A DNA stretch of 17,026 nt from an uncultured Clostridia bacterium (GTDB taxonomy: Bacteria > Bacillota > Clostridia > Christensenellales > UBA1242), in the NCBI GenBank assembly GCA_944383945.1, contig CALWRL010000010.1, positions 1-17,026 on the forward strand, given 5' to 3'. The notes beneath the pieces were generated by a model. That model was not told where the DNA came from and did not search any database. It saw only the letters and a list, made by a program, of their open reading frames with translations. How positions within the stretch are numbered: position 1 is the first letter of the stretch; every line of letters begins with the position of its first letter. The position numbers and the translations under genes are program-made. This document shows positions 7,196-14,251 of the stretch, one piece after another.

Positions 7196-7227
7196 AAAGA
7201 ACTTTACCAATTATGATAGAGTTCTTT
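7193..7227 (-). terminator. Intrinsic terminator of the oxoamine synthase gene
   Basis: Minus-strand hairpin AAAGAACT / AGTTCTTT (7227-7220 with 7203-7196), followed on that strand by more T (7195-7193). It lies ~40 nt past the stop at 7270. The stem is short and AT-rich but the T-run is good. Confidence 0.65.
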
Positions 7228-7269
7228 AAATTTTATATTTTCAAAATAAAATTTGATATTTAAAGAGTA

Positions 7270-8457
7270 TTAATTTTCTTTGTTAAGAATTACATCAAGA
7301 ACTTCTTTAATTTTATCCATTGCTTCATCTAGTTGTTCTTTTGTGTGGGTTGCTGTGAAAGATGTTCTTAAAATGCTTTGACCAACTGGAACAGCAGGGG
7401 ATATTACAGGGTTAACATAAACACCTTTTTCTAAAAGCATTTTGCAGGCTAAAAATGAATTTTCGTCTGAATATGTCCAAATTGCAACAATTGGTGCTTT
7501 TCCTTCTATAAACTTAATATTTCTTTTTCTCAAACCTTCGCGGAAATAATCTCCTAATTTATTGAGATTTTCAACCCTTTCTGGTTCGCGCTTTAAAATT
7601 TCTAATGATTTTCTTGCACAAGCAACGCTTGCAGGAGTTATGCTTGCACTAAATATGAATGGACGGGAATTATGTCTTATGTAATTTGCAACACTTTCGC
7701 TACATGCAACATATCCGCCTAAACTTGCCAATGATTTGCTGAATGTTCCCATTATTATATCAACTTCATTTTCTAAGCCAAAATGAGAAGCTGTTCCTCT
7801 TCCGCCTTCGCCAATTACGCCTAAACCATGGGCGTCATCAACCATAACTCTAGCTCCAAATTGTTTTGCTAGTTTAACAATTTCGGGAAGGTTGCAAATT
7901 TCTCCGCTCATTGAGAAAACACCATCTGTAACAATTAATATTCCTTTGTCTTTGTCTACTGATTCTAACTGATGTTTTAAATCTTCCATGTTATTGTGTT
8001 CATATCTTAAAAGCTTAGCAAAAGACAATCTACATCCGTCGTAAATGCTTGCATGGTTTTCTTTGTCGCTTATAATAACATCATTTCTTCCTGCTATGGC
8101 ACTTATAATTGCTAAATTTGATTGAAAGCCTGTTGAAAAAGTTACGCAAGCTTCTTTATGTAAAAATTCTGCTAATTCTTTCTCTAGTAAGATGTGGGAA
8201 TCGAGAGTTCCGTTTAAAAACCTTGAACCAGAACAACCACTTCCATATTTTTTTAAGGCTTCGATTCCTGCTTCAATTACTTCTTTATTAGATGTTAGGC
8301 CTAAATAATTGTTAGAGCCAATCATAATTGTTCTTTTACCTTCCATTTGAACGATAGTGTCTTGACCGCTTGTTAATTGATGGAAGTAAGGGTATAAACC
8401 AACTTTTTTTAATTCATCTATTCTTTTATAATCATCACATTTTTTAAATAAGTCCAT
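7270..8457 (-). CDS. PLP-dependent alpha-oxoamine synthase, serine-palmitoyltransferase-like
   Basis: 395 aa, the size of KBL/AONS/SPT family enzymes, which condense an amino acid with an acyl-CoA and release CO2. Seen: GSNNYLGLTS (47-56), SGSRFLNGTLDSH (76-88), substrate-stacking His in NHAS (H135), PLP-contacting VDDAHGLGV (206-214) and the PLP lysine K241 in GTFSKSLASLGGYVA. The last segment, NPVISPAVP and RTSFTATHT are as I recall them in Bacteroides-type serine palmitoyltransferases; E. coli KBL has GTLGKALGGASGGY instead. Product could therefore be 3-ketosphinganine, 2-amino-3-ketobutyrate or another aminoketone; sequence alone does not decide. No bio, tdh or sphingolipid genes are adjacent. 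Single-gene unit with its own promoter (8489-8517), SD GGAG (8468-8465) and terminator. Confidence 0.88.
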   Translation of the reverse strand: MDLFKKCDDYKRIDELKKVGLYPYFHQLTSGQDTIVQMEGKRTIMIGSNNYLGLTSNKEVIEAGIEALKKYGSGCSGSRFLNGTLDSHILLEKELAEFLHKEACVTFSTGFQSNLAIISAIAGRNDVIISDKENHASIYDGCRLSFAKLLRYEHNNMEDLKHQLESVDKDKGILIVTDGVFSMSGEICNLPEIVKLAKQFGARVMVDDAHGLGVIGEGGRGTASHFGLENEVDIIMGTFSKSLASLGGYVACSESVANYIRHNSRPFIFSASITPASVACARKSLEILKREPERVENLNKLGDYFREGLRKRNIKFIEGKAPIVAIWTYSDENSFLACKMLLEKGVYVNPVISPAVPVGQSILRTSFTATHTKEQLDEAMDKIKEVLDVILNKEN

Positions 8458-8488
8458 AAATACACTCCAAAAAAAATTTTACTTTTCA

Positions 8489-8517
8489 AGTATATAACAA
8501 GTTTTTTTAAATCGCAA
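8489..8517 (-). promoter_or_regulatory. Promoter of the oxoamine synthase gene
   Basis: Minus strand: TTGCGA (complement of 8512-8517), 17-bp spacer, TATACT (complement of 8489-8494). Predicted start ~8482 gives a ~25-nt leader containing SD GGAG before the ATG at 8457. Confidence 0.65.
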
Positions 8518-8534
8518 TAATTTTAACAAAATAT

Positions 8535-8563
8535 TTGTTAAAAAAATTTTAAGGTGCTAAACT
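8535..8563 (+). promoter_or_regulatory. pgk-tpiA promoter, TAAACT class with extended -10
   Basis: TTGTTA at 8535-8540, 17-bp spacer, TAAACT at 8558-8563 preceded by TGc (8555-8557). The leader contains a strong SD (AAAGGGGGA) shortly before the ATG at 8588. Confidence 0.6.
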
Positions 8564-8587
8564 AATAATAATTTAAAGGGGGATTAC

Positions 8588-9781
8588 ATGAAAAGAATTT
8601 TAACTGATTTAAACATTAAGAATAAGACGGTTCTATTGAGAGCTGATTTTAATGTTCCTTTGGATGAAAACGGAAATATTTTAGATGATACGAGAATATA
8701 TGAAGAATTGCCAACTATAAAATATATTTTAAAACAGAATGCAAAATTAATTATTTGCTCTCATTTAGGAAGACCGAAAGGAAAATATAACTCAAAATAC
8801 TCGATGTTTCCTGTTGCTCAACATCTTGTTAGGTATTTAAGCAATAAAATACACTTTGCTGTTGATGTTGTTGGGCCAGATGCTATGGAGAAAGCAAAGA
8901 ACTTAAAAGCTGGAGAAATTTTAATTTTAGAAAATTTACGATTTTATGAAGAAGAAGAAAATAATGATTACTATTTTGCTAAAAAATTAGCTAGCATGGC
9001 TGATGTTTACGTTAATGATGCATTTGGAACAATCCATAGAAAACATGCATCTATATACAGAGTTGCTAAATTTTTGCCTGAAAACGCAATGGGTTTCTTA
9101 GTTGGTAAAGAAATAAATACAATAACGAGGGCAATTGAAAATCCAAACCGTCCGCTTATTGCAATATTGGGTGGAGCAAAGGTTGCTGATAAAATTGGCG
9201 TTGTAAAAAATCTTATGGAAAAAGCAGATAAGGTTTTAATTGGTGGAGCAATGGCTTTTACATTTTTAAAGGCTGAGGGATATGACGTTGGAAAATCTAT
9301 TGTTGATGAAAACAGTATTGAAGTTGCAAGAGAGATTTTAGAAAAAGCAAAAAATGAAGGAAAAGAAATAATTCTTCCTGTTGATGTTGCTGCAAGCGAA
9401 ACATTTAGCGCTAATGCTTATCCAAAAATTTTTAATGTTGATGATATTCCTGAAAACTATATGGGGTTAGATATTGGCCCTAAGACTATAAAGCTTTATA
9501 AAGACATCATAAAAAAGGGCAAAACTTTTATTTGGAACGGACCTATGGGCGTTTTTGAATTTGTTAATTTTATTGATGGAACAGAAGCAATTGCAAAAGC
9601 AATAGCAAATGCTAAAGGGTTTTCAATTGTTGGGGGAGGAGATAGTGTTGCAGCAATTAAAATGTTAAAACTTGAAAATAAAATATCTCACATTTCAACA
9701 GGTGGTGGTGCTAGTTTAGCAATTTTGGAAGGTGGAGATGTTCCTGGGCTTGATGCGTTAACAGATGTTAAGGAAGTTTAA
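8588..9781 (+). CDS. pgk: Phosphoglycerate kinase
   Basis: 397 aa, normal length. Glycolytic enzyme that moves phosphate from 1,3-bisphosphoglycerate to ADP. N-terminal substrate domain: LLRADFNVPLDENG (16-29), SHLGRPKGK (58-66), LENLRFYEEEE (114-124) and NDAFGTIHRKHAS (143-155). C-terminal nucleotide domain: GGAKVADKIGV (195-205), LDIGPKTI (294-301), WNGPMGVFE (316-324) and GGGDS (349-353). The stop at 9779-9781 lies one base before the tpiA start, so the two glycolytic enzymes are co-translated. gapA, usual upstream partner, is not present. Confidence 0.98.
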   Translation: MKRILTDLNIKNKTVLLRADFNVPLDENGNILDDTRIYEELPTIKYILKQNAKLIICSHLGRPKGKYNSKYSMFPVAQHLVRYLSNKIHFAVDVVGPDAMEKAKNLKAGEILILENLRFYEEEENNDYYFAKKLASMADVYVNDAFGTIHRKHASIYRVAKFLPENAMGFLVGKEINTITRAIENPNRPLIAILGGAKVADKIGVVKNLMEKADKVLIGGAMAFTFLKAEGYDVGKSIVDENSIEVAREILEKAKNEGKEIILPVDVAASETFSANAYPKIFNVDDIPENYMGLDIGPKTIKLYKDIIKKGKTFIWNGPMGVFEFVNFIDGTEAIAKAIANAKGFSIVGGGDSVAAIKMLKLENKISHISTGGGASLAILEGGDVPGLDALTDVKEV

Positions 9782-9782
9782 A

Positions 9783-10520
9783 ATGAATAAAATTTTTATA
9801 GCAAATTTTAAGATGAATAAAACCAACGATGAAGTTTTGGAATATATAAACGAATTCAACAAGTTAATTCCAAAAAATTTATCTGATGAAATTTGTATTT
9901 GTTTACCTTTTACTGCGCTTTGCAATGGCAAGTTTTTAGATGAAAGGGTTGTTCTTGGTGCGCAAAACATGCATGAACAGGAGTTTGGCGCTTTCACTGG
10001 TGAAATTTCTGCTGATATGCTTAAAAATCTTAATGTTGGGTTAGTTATTTTGGGGCACAGCGAAAGAAGAAACTATTTTAATGAAAGTAATGAAAAAATA
10101 AACAAAAAAATTAAAACGGCTCTTAGGCATGGTTTAAAAGTTGTTTTGTGTGTTGGTGAAACCAAATTTCAAAGAAATTCTAAGAAAACAAATCAAGTTT
10201 TGAAAAGCCAAATAGAAGAGGCTTTGGTTGGAATTTATGAAAATGAATTAAGCAGTGTTATTATTGCATACGAGCCTGTTTGGGCAATCGGAACAGGTGA
10301 AGTTGCTAAAAATGGAGATATCTCAACTGCTGTTAAAGTTATTAGAGATGTTATTTCAAACCTTTATTCAGAAAACGCTAGCAAAAATCAAAAAATTATT
10401 TATGGTGGCAGCTTAACATCAGAAACATCAAAAAACATATTAAAAAATGATGATATTTGTGGAGCACTAATTGGTGGTGCTAGTTTAAACCCTAATGAAT
10501 TTATAAAAATTATTTCATAA
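9783..10520 (+). CDS. tpiA: Triosephosphate isomerase
   Basis: 245 aa from the ATG at 9783, giving the standard N-terminus MNKIFIANFKMNKT; an SD (AAGGA) lies about 8 nt upstream within pgk. Interconverts dihydroxyacetone phosphate and glyceraldehyde-3-phosphate. TIM-barrel catalytic residues are all visible: N8 and K10, H92 in GHSERR (91-96), E164 in the loop-6 region AYEPVWAIGTG (162-172), YGGS (207-210) and the phosphate-binding GALIGGASL (~227-235). No terminator follows, and 26 bp separate it from the ABC ATPase gene. Confidence 0.98.
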   Translation: MNKIFIANFKMNKTNDEVLEYINEFNKLIPKNLSDEICICLPFTALCNGKFLDERVVLGAQNMHEQEFGAFTGEISADMLKNLNVGLVILGHSERRNYFNESNEKINKKIKTALRHGLKVVLCVGETKFQRNSKKTNQVLKSQIEEALVGIYENELSSVIIAYEPVWAIGTGEVAKNGDISTAVKVIRDVISNLYSENASKNQKIIYGGSLTSETSKNILKNDDICGALIGGASLNPNEFIKIIS

Positions 10521-10546
10521 AACTAATTTTAAACGGAGAGGATAAA

Positions 10547-11254
10547 ATGGAAAATAAGATTGTTGTTGCAGATAATGTTGTTAAAACTTTTAAAGTTGGT
10601 TCCAACGAAATTAATGCTGTTAATGGCATTTCTTTTGATATAGATGAAGGAGAATTTGCGGTTGTTCTTGGCCCTAGCGGAGCGGGAAAAACAACTCTTT
10701 TAAATCTTATGGGAGGAATGGATTCTATTACTTCTGGAGATTTATATGTTAGTGGAACAAACTTGCGAGAGCTTAATTCTAAAAGTTTAACTAATTACAG
10801 GCGAAATGATGTTGGATTTGTTTTTCAGTTTTATAATTTAATGCCAAATTTAACAGCGCTTGAAAATGTTGAACTTGCCGTTGAACTTTGCAAAAACGCG
10901 TATAATCCAATTGATATTTTAGAAAAAGTTGGATTAAAAGATAGAATAAATAATTTCCCTTCACAGTTGTCTGGTGGCGAACAACAGCGTGTTTCAATTG
11001 CGCGTGCAATAGCAAAAAATCCAAAAATATTGCTATGTGATGAGCCAACAGGTGCTCTTGATTATTTTACAGGAAAAAGCATTTTAAAATTGCTTCATAA
11101 CATGTGTAAAGAAGAAAAGAAAACAATTATTGTTGTTACACATAATGCAGCAATAAAAGATATGGCTGATAAGGTTATTAAAATTAAAAACGGGAAAGTT
11201 GAGGATGTTGAAATAAACAAAAATCCAAAAGATATTGAGGAGATTGAGTGGTAA
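10547..11254 (+). CDS. ABC transporter ATP-binding protein, MacB/LolD/BceA type
   Basis: 235 aa, complete nucleotide-binding domain: Walker A GPSGAGKTT (42-50), Q-loop Q94 in FVFQFYNLMP, signature LSGGEQQR (141-148), Walker B ILLCDEP with E166, D-loop GALD and H-loop H199. The YRRNDVGFVFQFYNL region is typical of ATPases paired with FtsX/MacB-type permeases, which act by mechanotransmission (lipoprotein extraction, peptide-antibiotic export or sensing) more often than classical import. SD GGAGAGG at ~10535-10541. The permease gene begins 1 bp after its stop. No histidine kinase or substrate-binding protein is nearby, so the substrate cannot be named. Confidence 0.95.
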   Translation: MENKIVVADNVVKTFKVGSNEINAVNGISFDIDEGEFAVVLGPSGAGKTTLLNLMGGMDSITSGDLYVSGTNLRELNSKSLTNYRRNDVGFVFQFYNLMPNLTALENVELAVELCKNAYNPIDILEKVGLKDRINNFPSQLSGGEQQRVSIARAIAKNPKILLCDEPTGALDYFTGKSILKLLHNMCKEEKKTIIVVTHNAAIKDMADKVIKIKNGKVEDVEINKNPKDIEEIEW

Positions 11255-11255
11255 A

Positions 11256-13055
11256 ATGAAATCTTATCCAAAAACAATTAAAAGAACATTTAAAAATAAT
11301 TTGGGAAGATTTTTTGCAATTACATTAATTGTAATGCTTGGGCTTGCAATTATTTCTGGCTTGGGTGCGCTTTCCCCAATAACAAGAACATCTGTTACTG
11401 ATAATTTACATAAATATAATGCTTCAGATTTAATTTTTAAATCTACATCATCATTGGGTTTTACAACTGAACAAATAGAAGAAATTGTTTCGTTTGATGG
11501 GGTGGAAGATTATCAAACTTTGTTTTCAATAGATCTTGATGTTAACGGAGTAAGTTCAAGAGTTTTTTGTATGGATTTTTCTTTAAATACTGTTAATAAA
11601 TTAAGTCTTGTTGAAGGGGCTTTCCCTAGCGGAGAAAACCAAATTGTTGTTGAGAGACAAATTAGCAAAATGCATCAATATAAAATAGGGGATAAGATTG
11701 AATTTTTTGGAAAAACTTTTGAGATTGTTGGCATTGTTGCAAACCCTATTATTTACAGCAAAGATGGCGAGCCGAATTTAAACGATCAAGAGCCGTTGGA
11801 GGCAATAATGTATTTAGATTCAGCCTACACAAATTTTGGTTTTAATTTGCCTGTAACAGATTTATATGTTAAGTTAAACCAAACTGCAAATTTAGATTAT
11901 TTTTCAAAACAATATAAAAATGCTGTAAAAGAAGTTGTTTTAAGTTTTGAAGAAAACTTGTCTTTCGATTCTTATAAAATTTTAACTATGGAAGATAACA
12001 AAAGTTTTATTGTTACTCAATCATACACAGATAAAGTTAACAAAATTAGTTTTGTTTTTCCTTTGTTCTTTATAGCTGTTGTCATTTTGGTTGTTTCAAC
12101 AACTATGACAAGGTTAATTGACGAAGAAAGACAAATAATTGGTTGTTATAAAACGCTTGGATATGGAAATGGAAAGATAATTTTTAAATATGTTTTGTTT
12201 TCGGCGGTAAGTTGTTTAGCAGGCTGTATTGCAGGAACACTAATTGGAGTTTTTGCGCTTCCTGAAATCATTTATCCTGGTTTTAATAGTGTTATTTTCA
12301 TTCCAGAAATGACTAGAGATTATAGTTTCTTGCTTGGAATTATTGTTTCAATTGGAATGTTAGTTTCGGTTGCTGGAATTACTGCTATTGTTATTTCTAG
12401 AAATTTGAAAGAAAAACCAGCGGATTTATTGCGCCCAAAATCTCCAAAACCTGGAAAGAAAATTTTATTTGAAAAAATTCCTTTTATTTGGAACAGAACT
12501 AAATTTAAATATAAATCAGCATTAAGAAATATTTTCAGATATAAAAAACATTTCATTATGACATTGGTATCAGTAGGTGGAGCAACTGCAATTGTTTTTG
12601 CTGGATTTTCACTTTATAATGCGGTTACTACAAGTGAAAAATTAGTTGCCATAGCAGATGCAATTGCTCAAATATCTTCTGTTTTAATTGTTTTTGCTTG
12701 TGGCCTTTGTTTGCTTGTAATTTATAACTTAACTAATATGAACATTGCTGAAAGAACAAGAGAAATTGCAACTCTTAAAGTTTTGGGCTATCATAAGTTT
12801 GAGGTTGCAACCTATATTTATAGAGAAATTTTTATAATGTCTATAATTGCCATTGCCTTAGGAATTCCTGTTGGTTGTTTGTTGGTTTGGTTTTTGTTTG
12901 GATACTTGGACATTGGCGTTCTATCTGATGTTAGTTGGTGGCCATACATTGCAACCCTTGCTGTTTTAATTGGCTTAATTCTTATCATAGATTTACTACT
13001 TTTAAATAAAATAAACAAAGTTGATATGAACACTTCTTTAAAAATGGTTGATTAG
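11256..13055 (+). CDS. FtsX-like ABC transporter permease, compact form
   Basis: 599 aa from the ATG at 11256 (MKSYPKTIKRTFKNNLGRFF); an in-frame TTG at 11235 overlaps the ATPase gene and would add residues atypical of the family. TM helices at ~17-38, ~264-285, ~308-335, ~350-375, ~431-452, ~475-493, ~523-548 and ~563-585. A large extracytoplasmic domain lies between TM1 and TM2 (~40-260), containing VEGAFPSGENQIVVERQISKMHQ, as in MacB-type permeases. Each TM2-4 and TM6-8 block has the FtsX coupling signature (IGCYKTLGYG ~298; IATLKVLGYH ~505). Many Firmicutes relatives are ~800-1100 aa with a second large extracellular domain; here TM5 and TM6 are joined by only ~20 residues. Confidence 0.92.
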   Translation: MKSYPKTIKRTFKNNLGRFFAITLIVMLGLAIISGLGALSPITRTSVTDNLHKYNASDLIFKSTSSLGFTTEQIEEIVSFDGVEDYQTLFSIDLDVNGVSSRVFCMDFSLNTVNKLSLVEGAFPSGENQIVVERQISKMHQYKIGDKIEFFGKTFEIVGIVANPIIYSKDGEPNLNDQEPLEAIMYLDSAYTNFGFNLPVTDLYVKLNQTANLDYFSKQYKNAVKEVVLSFEENLSFDSYKILTMEDNKSFIVTQSYTDKVNKISFVFPLFFIAVVILVVSTTMTRLIDEERQIIGCYKTLGYGNGKIIFKYVLFSAVSCLAGCIAGTLIGVFALPEIIYPGFNSVIFIPEMTRDYSFLLGIIVSIGMLVSVAGITAIVISRNLKEKPADLLRPKSPKPGKKILFEKIPFIWNRTKFKYKSALRNIFRYKKHFIMTLVSVGGATAIVFAGFSLYNAVTTSEKLVAIADAIAQISSVLIVFACGLCLLVIYNLTNMNIAERTREIATLKVLGYHKFEVATYIYREIFIMSIIAIALGIPVGCLLVWFLFGYLDIGVLSDVSWWPYIATLAVLIGLILIIDLLLLNKINKVDMNTSLKMVD

Positions 13056-13069
13056 TATGATTATTTTGC

Positions 13070-13098
13070 TTGTTTAAACTAAATTTTTATGTTAAACT
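13070..13098 (+). promoter_or_regulatory. tRNA-Val promoter, TAAACT class with extended -10
   Basis: TTGTTT at 13070-13075, 17-bp spacer, TAAACT at 13093-13098 preceded by TGt (13090-13092). Predicted start ~13105, only ~7 nt before the mature tRNA 5' end. Confidence 0.65.
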
Positions 13099-13111
13099 AA
13101 CAATTGAAAGA

Positions 13112-13187
13112 GGGCAGTTAACTCAGTTGGTAGAGTGTCTCTTTGACGTGGAGGAAGTCAGGGGTTCGAGTCCCTTACTGCCCACCA
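13112..13187 (+). tRNA. tRNA-Val(GAC), CCA encoded
   Basis: 76 nt. Acceptor stem GGGCAGT / ACTGCCC pairs perfectly; D arm ACTC..GAGT; anticodon loop TTGACGT with anticodon GAC at 13145-13147; T arm AGGGG-TTCGAGT-CCCTT; discriminator A and genomic CCA. GAC reads GUC and GUU. Confidence 0.97.
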
Positions 13188-13188
13188 T

Positions 13189-13218
13189 AAAGGCAAATAA
13201 ATTTTGTTTGCTTTTTTT
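13189..13218 (+). terminator. Intrinsic terminator of tRNA-Val
   Basis: Stem 13189-13198 with 13206-13215 (AAAGGCAAAT side, including two G-U pairs) and a T-run at 13212-13218, directly after the CCA. Confidence 0.75.
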
Positions 13219-13266
13219 ATTTAGCTTATATTTCAACTTTGCCGTTTTTGTTGCATATATATTAGG

Positions 13267-13974
13267 GTGAGATGTTTTCACAGAAAGTTAAAATATTTAA
13301 ACAATAATAGAAACAAAAGGAAACTAACAACAAAGCAAAAAATTTGGGTTGGTGTGTCAATTTTTTTGCTATTTATTGTTGGAATTTTATTGTATTTAAC
13401 GTATGTGGTAAATCCGGTTATTATTCATATGAGCGAGGCAGAAATTAAAAGCTTGGCCACCCAAGCAATTGGCTCCGCTGTTTATGAAGTTGTTAGCCAA
13501 GGTGATTTGTATGATAATTTGATAGAAATAACAAAAGATACAGAGGGTAATGTTTCTTTAATTCAAGCAAATTCAATTCAAATTAACTTGTTAACAAGAA
13601 CATTAACAAAAACTGCAACTAAAAATTTGGAAAGTGTTGGTGAGCAGGGTATAAATGTTCCTATTGGAACATTTAGTGGCTTTCCTATACTTGCGGGTAG
13701 AGGGCCAAGTATTAACATAAAAATGTCGCCAATCGGTGCAATATCAAGCTCATTTAAAAGCGAATTTACAACTGCTGGTATTAATCAAACAAACCATAAA
13801 ATTTATGTTGTTTTAAGTTCAAAAATTAATATTATTTTACCAACAGCACATCAAACAGTTGAAACTTCAACTCAAGTTTTAATATGTGAAAATATTATAA
13901 TTGGCAAAATTCCTGATACATATCTTAATTCAGATTCTTTAGACGAAATGATGAACTTAATTCCTGATTATTAG
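13267..13974 (+). CDS. yunB: Sporulation protein YunB
   Basis: 235 aa, usual length. Short basic N-terminus, one TM helix (~27-47), then an extracytoplasmic domain with family hallmarks: NPVIIHMSEAEIKSLATQAI (49-68), VSLIQANSIQIN, a VPIGTFSGFPILAGRGP stretch, SFKSEFTTAGINQTNHKIYV and IIGKIPDTYL near the end. YunB belongs to the sigma-E mother-cell regulon in B. subtilis and is required for normal spore formation, though its molecular role is unknown. The start is GTG at 13267; there is no ATG before the TM helix and no well-spaced SD (AGGG touches the start). I found no convincing sigma-E promoter upstream. It is a strong sign that the host descends from, or is, an endospore former. Confidence 0.9.
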   Translation: MRCFHRKLKYLNNNRNKRKLTTKQKIWVGVSIFLLFIVGILLYLTYVVNPVIIHMSEAEIKSLATQAIGSAVYEVVSQGDLYDNLIEITKDTEGNVSLIQANSIQINLLTRTLTKTATKNLESVGEQGINVPIGTFSGFPILAGRGPSINIKMSPIGAISSSFKSEFTTAGINQTNHKIYVVLSSKINIILPTAHQTVETSTQVLICENIIIGKIPDTYLNSDSLDEMMNLIPDY

Positions 13975-14018
13975 TAAAAAATTGTAGGAATATAAGATGA
14001 TTATGTTTAGGCAAAACG

Positions 14019-14050
14019 AAAAAACTGATAAGAAAATCTTATCAGTTTTA
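14019..14050. terminator. Bidirectional intrinsic terminator between yunB and tRNA-Ser
   Basis: Perfect 13-bp stem 14021-14033 with 14037-14049 (AAAACTGATAAGA / TCTTATCAGTTTT), AAA loop, T-runs in both directions. It ends yunB (+) and tRNA-Ser (-). Confidence 0.85.
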
Positions 14051-14052
14051 TT

Positions 14053-14140
14053 TGGCGGAAAGGGCGGGATTTGAACCCGCGGAGGCTTTCACCTCACCGG
14101 TTTTCGAGACCAGCACATTCGACCACTCTGACACCTTTCC
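14053..14140 (-). tRNA. tRNA-Ser(CGA), CCA encoded
   Basis: 88 nt, class II with long variable arm. Acceptor GGAAAGG / CCTTTCC, anticodon arm CTGGT-CTCGAAA-ACCGG with anticodon CGA (complement of 14104-14106), variable arm GAGGTGAAAGCCTC, T arm with GTTCAAATC, discriminator G and encoded CCA. Reads UCG, a rare codon in an AT-rich genome. Confidence 0.96.
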
Positions 14141-14150
14141 AACTAAAAAT

Positions 14151-14179
14151 AGTTTATATTATTTTTTTTATAAAATCAA
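14151..14179 (-). promoter_or_regulatory. tRNA-Ser promoter, TAAACT class
   Basis: Minus strand: TTGATT (complement of 14174-14179), 17-bp spacer, TAAACT (complement of 14151-14156). No TGn here. Predicted start is only a few nt before the mature 5' end at 14140. Confidence 0.6.
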
Positions 14180-14220
14180 GAAATATTTTAATAAAAAAAG
14201 ATTATTTTTTAAAAACTTTG

Positions 14221-14229
14221 TGTTATAAT
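14221..14229 (+). promoter_or_regulatory. Extended -10 promoter of the lipoprotein gene
   Basis: TGtTATAAT at 14221-14229 with no recognisable -35, so an extended -10 type. Predicted start ~14236; SD AAAGGAA at 14238-14244. Confidence 0.55.
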
Positions 14230-14251
14230 AATTTTGACAAAAGGAATATAT

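Noticed and set aside
7193..7227. Plus-strand small RNA ending at this hairpin, started from TATAAT at 7093
   Set aside because: No proper -35 element and no T-run after the hairpin on the plus strand; the minus-strand reading as the synthase terminator explains it better.
13070..13270. 66-aa plus-strand ORF
   Set aside because: It runs through tRNA-Val and its terminator and lacks an SD; a chance ORF.
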